From NCBI GenBank assembly GCA_001701165.1, contig DAAP01000028.1, forward strand, positions 1-64,000: DNA of 64,000 nt, written 5' to 3'. The notes beneath the pieces are model-generated. The model saw nothing but the letters and a program-made list of their open reading frames with translations, was not told the origin of the DNA and made no database searches. The translations under genes and the position numbers were made by a program. Shown piece by piece: positions 60,540 to 64,000 of this stretch (positions are counted from its first letter, which is position 1; every line of letters begins with the position of its first letter). Source of the stretch: Bacteroidales bacterium H4 (lineage in GTDB: Bacteria > Bacteroidota > Bacteroidia > Bacteroidales > Muribaculaceae).

Positions 60540-61007
60540 ATGAAAAGGAATCATATCCTCATATCCGCACTCATCCTTGCGGCAACCATGCCCTTGATGA
60601 CCCCGGCTCAACACATGTCCGACGAAAATCGCATCGCCTGGACAGGTGAAATGCGTAAATATAAGCACCAATGGCTCACCAAAGAGCTTGAAATGTCCAC
60701 CGAACAGTCGCACAAATTTTTTGACCTGTACGATGAGATGGAGGACGAGCTCGAACGCATTTACCGCGAAACACGCAACCTCGAAAGCCGAACACTGCGC
60801 AACGACAAATCCTCCGATACCGAATGTGAAGCCGCTGCACGCGCCGTATTCGAACAAAAAAAGAACGAGGCCGAGATCGAGCTCCAATACTTCGACAAAT
60901 TCAAGGAAATACTTACGCCTCAACAGCTACTGCGCCTCCGTAGCGCCGAACGCACATTTGTGCAACACGTAGTCAACGCGCACAATCGCCGCCGCGCCTC
61001 CAAGTAA
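60540..61007 (+). CDS. Spy/CpxP-like periplasmic protein
   Basis: A 155-residue exported protein with a signal peptide (about 1-23, ending in TPAQ). The mature part is helical, with LTKELEMSTEQSHKFFDLYDEMEDELERIYRETRNLES and DKFKEILTPQQLLRLRSAERTFVQHV, the two-arm pattern of LTxxQ (Spy/CpxP) proteins; the second LTPQQ motif is intact, while the first reads MSTEQ. These act as periplasmic chaperones or feedback sensors of stress systems, which suits its place behind a sigma/anti-sigma pair. Confidence 0.8.
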   Translation: MKRNHILISALILAATMPLMTPAQHMSDENRIAWTGEMRKYKHQWLTKELEMSTEQSHKFFDLYDEMEDELERIYRETRNLESRTLRNDKSSDTECEAAARAVFEQKKNEAEIELQYFDKFKEILTPQQLLRLRSAERTFVQHVVNAHNRRRASK

Positions 61008-61130
61008 GCTATACACCATACGCGCCTCCACAGCGGCAAAAGAGACATACGGCGACATCCCCACGCAGGATGTCGCCGCTTCTATTGCATGACAGCATTA
61101 TAAGAATTATGAGAATAATGAGAGCTATAG

Positions 61131-61211
61131 CATTGCTCCCATTGTTCTCATTGCTCCCATTGTTCTCATTGCTCTCATTGTTCTCATTGCTCTCATTGCC
61201 CCCATTATTCA
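61131..61211. repeat. Nine-copy 9-bp tandem repeat
   Basis: Units of cattgYtcY repeat nine times in exact 9-bp register, with alternating cattgctcc and cattgttct, so the higher-order unit is 18 bp. The surrounding bases (61083-61130, agcattataagaattatg-like) look like degenerate outer copies. Short reading frames on either strand (Ser/Asn/Glu or Leu/Phe/Ser repeats) are products of the repeat, not genes. Confidence 0.9.
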
Positions 61212-61214
61212 AAC

Positions 61215-61253
61215 AAAAAAGGTGGGCGCGCCGAGGCGCGTCCACCCTTTTTT
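61215..61253. terminator. Bidirectional terminator-like palindrome
   Basis: Near-perfect ~18-bp arms (61215-61232 and 61235-61253, one mismatch and one bulge) flanked by six A's and six T's, 26 bp past the stop of the sorted-adhesin gene. Core GGGCGCG resembles the palindromes at 6725 and 38474. Confidence 0.8.
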
Positions 61254-61279
61254 GAAATAATCGTCTTAATTGCTAAGGC

Positions 61280-63415
61280 TTAGCGGACCAATACCTTGGT
61301 AGCTTTCTTACCTTGAACGCGGATGTAGAGACCGTTAGCGGGGTTCTCTACGCGTACGCCCTGCAGGTTGTAATATACCACGGGGGCATTGTCGTCATCG
61401 GCTATGATGTCATTGACACCGGCCTTGTCGGCTGTAACCTTGACATTCTTGATTTCCCAAGTGCCGGCGATTTCGGCGGTAGAGGTGTAGTGGAAACCTA
61501 TCTGAATCTTCTTGCCTACGTATGCGCTGAGGTCAATGGTCTGGCCGTAATAAGTCCAAGCGAATTTCTCGGGAACGGAGATGTCAGCGAGCTTGGTCCA
61601 TGCGGTGGTACCTTCTTCGCGAACAGAAATTTCAACGTATTTCACAACGTCGGCAACATCAATCATGACATTGTTAAGTTTGAACATGTTCACAGCCTGC
61701 TCAAAAGCGATCTCGGCGGGAGCTTTGCGGCCGGTCAGGTCGAGAACGGGTGACACGGCGTATGCATCGGAACCATTGGCAGCGCCATCTTTGAATGCGC
61801 TGGCTTTCAGACCGTACGTAGCGTCAATGCTCCAAGGCTTAAAGTCTGAAACAACTTCGAAAGTGAAGCCGCAGTCTTCGGCCTGGCAGGTGCTTTCGTA
61901 TATAACATTGCTTGCGTCAACCACGGTGAGGGTATAGGACGCCGTGCCTGCGTAGTATTTGTCGTTTTCAGCAGCATTGGCGGTGATTGTGGTAGTGCCG
62001 ACAGCCTTAACAGTTACGGCTCCGGTATTAGCATCTACTGTGGCTACATTGGTGTCAGACGATGTGTATGTAACAGCAGCGTTGGTGGACATGGTAAGGG
62101 GGTTGGCGGGAGCAACTTCACCGAGGTTGGCCTTTATGGCATCTTCAGCGAATTTAAGGTTGGCGTCAAGTTTGCCGCCCTCTTTGGTTGCTGTAACCTT
62201 TACATTCTTGATTTCCCAAGTGCCGGCGATTTCGGCGGTGGAGGTGTAGTGGAAACCTATCTGAATCTTCTTGCCTACGTATGCGCCGAGGTCAATGGTC
62301 TGGCCGTAATAAGTCCAACCGAAGGCCGCGGGAACGGTGATGTCAGCAAGCTTGGTCCATGCGGTGGCACCTTCTTCGCGAACAGAAATTTCAACGTATT
62401 TCACAACGTCAGCAACATCAATCATGACATTGTTAAGTTTGAACATGTTTACAGCTTGCTCGAAAGCAATTTCGGCGGGAGCTACACGGCCGGTGAGGTC
62501 GAGGACGGGCGATACGGCGTATGCATCGGAAGCATTGGCAGCGCCATTTTTGAATGCGCTGGCTTTCAGACCGTACGTAGCGTCAATGCTCCAAGGATTG
62601 AATTCACCTGCTTCGAAAGTGAAGTTGCAGTCTTCGGTTTGGCATGAATGCTCGTAGATGGTGTTACCGGCAGTTGCGGGATCGACAACTGTCAGAGTGT
62701 AAGAAGCCTTGCCGGCTTCGAAGTCATCTGTAGCCTCGGTCTCGGCTGTGATAGTGGTGGTGCCGGCAGCAACGAGGGTCACGACACCGGTGGCTGCGTT
62801 GACAGTGGCCACGTTCACATCGGAAGATGAGAATACCGGTGCTGCATCAGTTTGCCTGCTGAGCGTGTTGACGGGAACGGCTTCGCCGAGTTTGGCGGTG
62901 ATAGCGCTTTCAGCGAACTTCAGACCGGCGGGATCCTTGCCCACAACCACTTTGTCGGTGGTGATGGTCAGAGCATTAAAGCAGAACTGGCCGGCTTTAT
63001 CAGCGCCATCCGTTCCAAAGGTTGCCTTATCGCCCACGGTGAAGGTGATGGTGTTGGCAGAGCCTGCCCATGAGCAGCTACCGGCTGCTTCTGTAACTTC
63101 ACCTACTGATGGAGTAAAGTTGGACTGACGGTTAAGGCCTTTTTTTGAGATTGTGTAGTTGATGGCTGTGATATTGACACCGGCAGGAGCGGTAATCGTC
63201 ATCGAACACTTTGCATAAAGGCGCAGGTCGCCTGAAGCATTGTACGCAGGGGCTGTTATACCTTTATTTTTAGCTGTTGTGAATGCAAAGCCCTGGGCTG
63301 TAAAGCTCGACACATCGGTGGGAGCTACGTCCTTCATCGTGATTGTGTAGTCAGCGGCAAGTGCGGAAGCACCGGCGAGGACTACAGCAGCGAGGCTGAG
63401 TAAAAACTTTTTCAT
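61280..63415 (-). CDS. Large secreted protein with duplicated Big_2/jelly-roll modules and sorting domain
   Basis: A 711-residue exported protein. Signal peptide 1-20. Residues 22-155 form an N-terminal beta-rich domain. Then come two copies of a 253-residue module, each with a Big_2-like Ig domain (VATVNAATGVVTLVAAGTTTITAE and VATVDANTGAVTVKAVGTTTITAN) and a beta-jelly-roll-like domain (AFEQAVNMFKLNNVMIDVADVVKYVEISVREEG...GKKIQIGFHYTSTAEIAGTWEIKNVKVTA). The C-terminus (VVYYNLQGVRVENPANGLYIRVQGKKATKVLVR) is a type IX-like sorting domain. The two modules are nearly identical at DNA level, so the duplication is recent. Probably a surface adhesin; no enzyme domain seen. Confidence 0.85.
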   Translation of the reverse strand: MKKFLLSLAAVVLAGASALAADYTITMKDVAPTDVSSFTAQGFAFTTAKNKGITAPAYNASGDLRLYAKCSMTITAPAGVNITAINYTISKKGLNRQSNFTPSVGEVTEAAGSCSWAGSANTITFTVGDKATFGTDGADKAGQFCFNALTITTDKVVVGKDPAGLKFAESAITAKLGEAVPVNTLSRQTDAAPVFSSSDVNVATVNAATGVVTLVAAGTTTITAETEATDDFEAGKASYTLTVVDPATAGNTIYEHSCQTEDCNFTFEAGEFNPWSIDATYGLKASAFKNGAANASDAYAVSPVLDLTGRVAPAEIAFEQAVNMFKLNNVMIDVADVVKYVEISVREEGATAWTKLADITVPAAFGWTYYGQTIDLGAYVGKKIQIGFHYTSTAEIAGTWEIKNVKVTATKEGGKLDANLKFAEDAIKANLGEVAPANPLTMSTNAAVTYTSSDTNVATVDANTGAVTVKAVGTTTITANAAENDKYYAGTASYTLTVVDASNVIYESTCQAEDCGFTFEVVSDFKPWSIDATYGLKASAFKDGAANGSDAYAVSPVLDLTGRKAPAEIAFEQAVNMFKLNNVMIDVADVVKYVEISVREEGTTAWTKLADISVPEKFAWTYYGQTIDLSAYVGKKIQIGFHYTSTAEIAGTWEIKNVKVTADKAGVNDIIADDDNAPVVYYNLQGVRVENPANGLYIRVQGKKATKVLVR

Positions 63416-63551
63416 AAAAGATTGTTTTGGTTAATAATAGATATGTTTCTTAGTTGCGTTCTTAGCGTCTTATCAACGAAACCAACTCCCTTTGCAAACA
63501 CTTGCCGAATCATCAGGTCTCATGGCGTTGGTGTCTTTCGATAGTACGGTA

Positions 63552-63559
63552 CAAAGTTA
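63552..63559 (-). promoter_or_regulatory. Candidate -7 box of the adhesin gene
   Basis: Minus-strand TAACTTTG fits TAnnTTTG, about 135 bp upstream of the start codon; no clean -33 box. Confidence 0.5.
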
Positions 63560-63631
63560 AGCAATATTCTCTATTGTTGACATATAAAATTAGTTAATCT
63601 TTAAGCAAATTAACAATAATGATGGATGATG

Positions 63632-63694
63632 ACGGATGTCCGCAGTCCGAAAAAGCACACACCGAATGTGTATTTCCGGGCTGCGGACATCCGT
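63632..63694 (-). terminator. Long hairpin after alaS
   Basis: 18-bp arms (63632-63649 and 63677-63694) complementary apart from one G-T wobble, with an inner ACAC/GTGT hairpin. It lies about 50 bp past the alaS stop codon and is a candidate terminator. Confidence 0.65.
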
Positions 63695-63746
63695 ATACTC
63701 GGACACGTTGAATCGCGTCCGTCATCAGGCTTACTCCGTCAGTTTG

Positions 63747-64000
63747 TCAAACAAGTAATGCAGAGCGAAGCGCTTCCAGTGCTTGCGCAAGATTGTCTTT
63801 GTCCTTACCGCCGGCTTGTGCAAATCCGGGCTGGCCGCCGCCGCCACCTTTGATAAGTTTGGCTGCCGCGCGTACAATGTTCGAAGCATTGAGGCCTCCC
63901 TTGACAAGGTCTTCGGTTAAAGCCACCGTGAGTTGCGGAACACCTGCGGGGTTGACCGTAGCGGCTATGAATGCCGTATTCTCCGGCGAATCGCGACGCA
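63747..64000 (-). CDS. alaS: Alanyl-tRNA synthetase, C-terminal part (5' end outside window)
   Basis: The last ~84 codons of an open frame that enters from beyond the window. Translation gives FIAATVNPAGVPQLTVALTED, then the DHHA1-type signature AAKLIKGGGGGQPGFAQAGGKD and a final helix LAQALEALRSALLV before TGA (63747-63749). This glycine-rich segment is the C-terminal domain of alanyl-tRNA synthetase, which charges tRNA-Ala and binds tRNA through this domain. Related stand-alone DHHA1 proteins are a weaker alternative because the main body is not visible. Confidence 0.88.
   Translation of the reverse strand, partial: RRDSPENTAFIAATVNPAGVPQLTVALTEDLVKGGLNASNIVRAAAKLIKGGGGGQPGFAQAGGKDKDNLAQALEALRSALLV

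Larger units (their letters stand above)
63416..63746. other. Intergenic region upstream of the adhesin gene
   Basis: It holds a minus-strand TAACTTTG box (63552-63559) for the adhesin gene and a long hairpin (63632-63694) after alaS. No gene is seen. Confidence 0.7.

Noticed and set aside
61009..61255. Short Ser/Asn/Glu-rich or Leu/Phe-rich proteins
   Set aside because: Both frames are direct translations of the 9-bp tandem repeat and the terminator.

Overview
The window reads as chromosome of a gut-type Bacteroidales bacterium; Muribaculaceae is my best guess, but family rank is inference. Evidence: promoters of the Bacteroidetes type (TTG, 19-20 bp, TAnnTTTG) with no strong Shine-Dalgarno sites, BspA-type leucine-rich-repeat surface proteins, type IX-like C-terminal sorting domains, a NigD-like lipoprotein, a Bacteroides-type serine palmitoyltransferase, and ECF sigma factors paired with membrane regulators. 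No rRNA, tRNA, CRISPR array, integrase or transposase was recognised.

Region 1 (about 1-10.5 kb, all minus strand) is a defence island. Its centre is a retron: a promoter, a ~235-nt non-coding RNA flanked by matched a1/a2 inverted repeats, a retron reverse transcriptase with NAXXH, YADD and VTG motifs, a HEPN-type protein with an RX4H RNase motif overlapping it by 4 bp, and a 942-residue beta-propeller protein 4 bp further on. This AT-rich cassette sits directly downstream of a second, unrelated reverse transcriptase of the Abi/UG/DRT type (YRDD), which is preceded by a WG-repeat gene and a WYL-domain regulator. A vWA protein lies at the far end. The retron-HEPN-propeller combination is the main candidate for an undescribed system.

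Region 2 (10.5-26.8 kb) holds housekeeping and envelope genes: a secreted phosphodiester glycosidase, a SIMPL protein, threonine ammonia-lyase, an NfnA/NfnB-like flavoprotein pair, a PadR/PspC envelope-stress pair, a NigD-like lipoprotein, an ECF sigma factor with a fused anti-sigma/beta-barrel partner, a NERD protein, a SPOR lipoprotein, a phosphodiesterase and a C1 peptidase.

Region 3 (27-33.2 kb) is a cluster of three BspA-family genes with almost identical 3' ends; the first-transcribed one has a long, apparently structured 5' leader. Region 4 (33.3-46.1 kb) carries hisS, a PorT-like barrel, nagA, serine palmitoyltransferase, a PD40 propeller plus a giant amidase, tatC/tatA divergent from fabD across a symmetric promoter palindrome, and a small 2[4Fe-4S] ferredoxin.

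Region 5 (46.4-64 kb) carries cstA, a PHP phosphatase, a clostripain-family protease, an MscS channel, a TonB-dependent receptor, a GT39 glycosyltransferase, a WG-repeat protein, a minus-strand cluster of small (lipo)proteins with recent duplication, a divergent ECF sigma/regulator/Spy-like operon, a large sorted adhesin-like protein with a 253-residue internal duplication, and the 3' end of alaS running out of the window.
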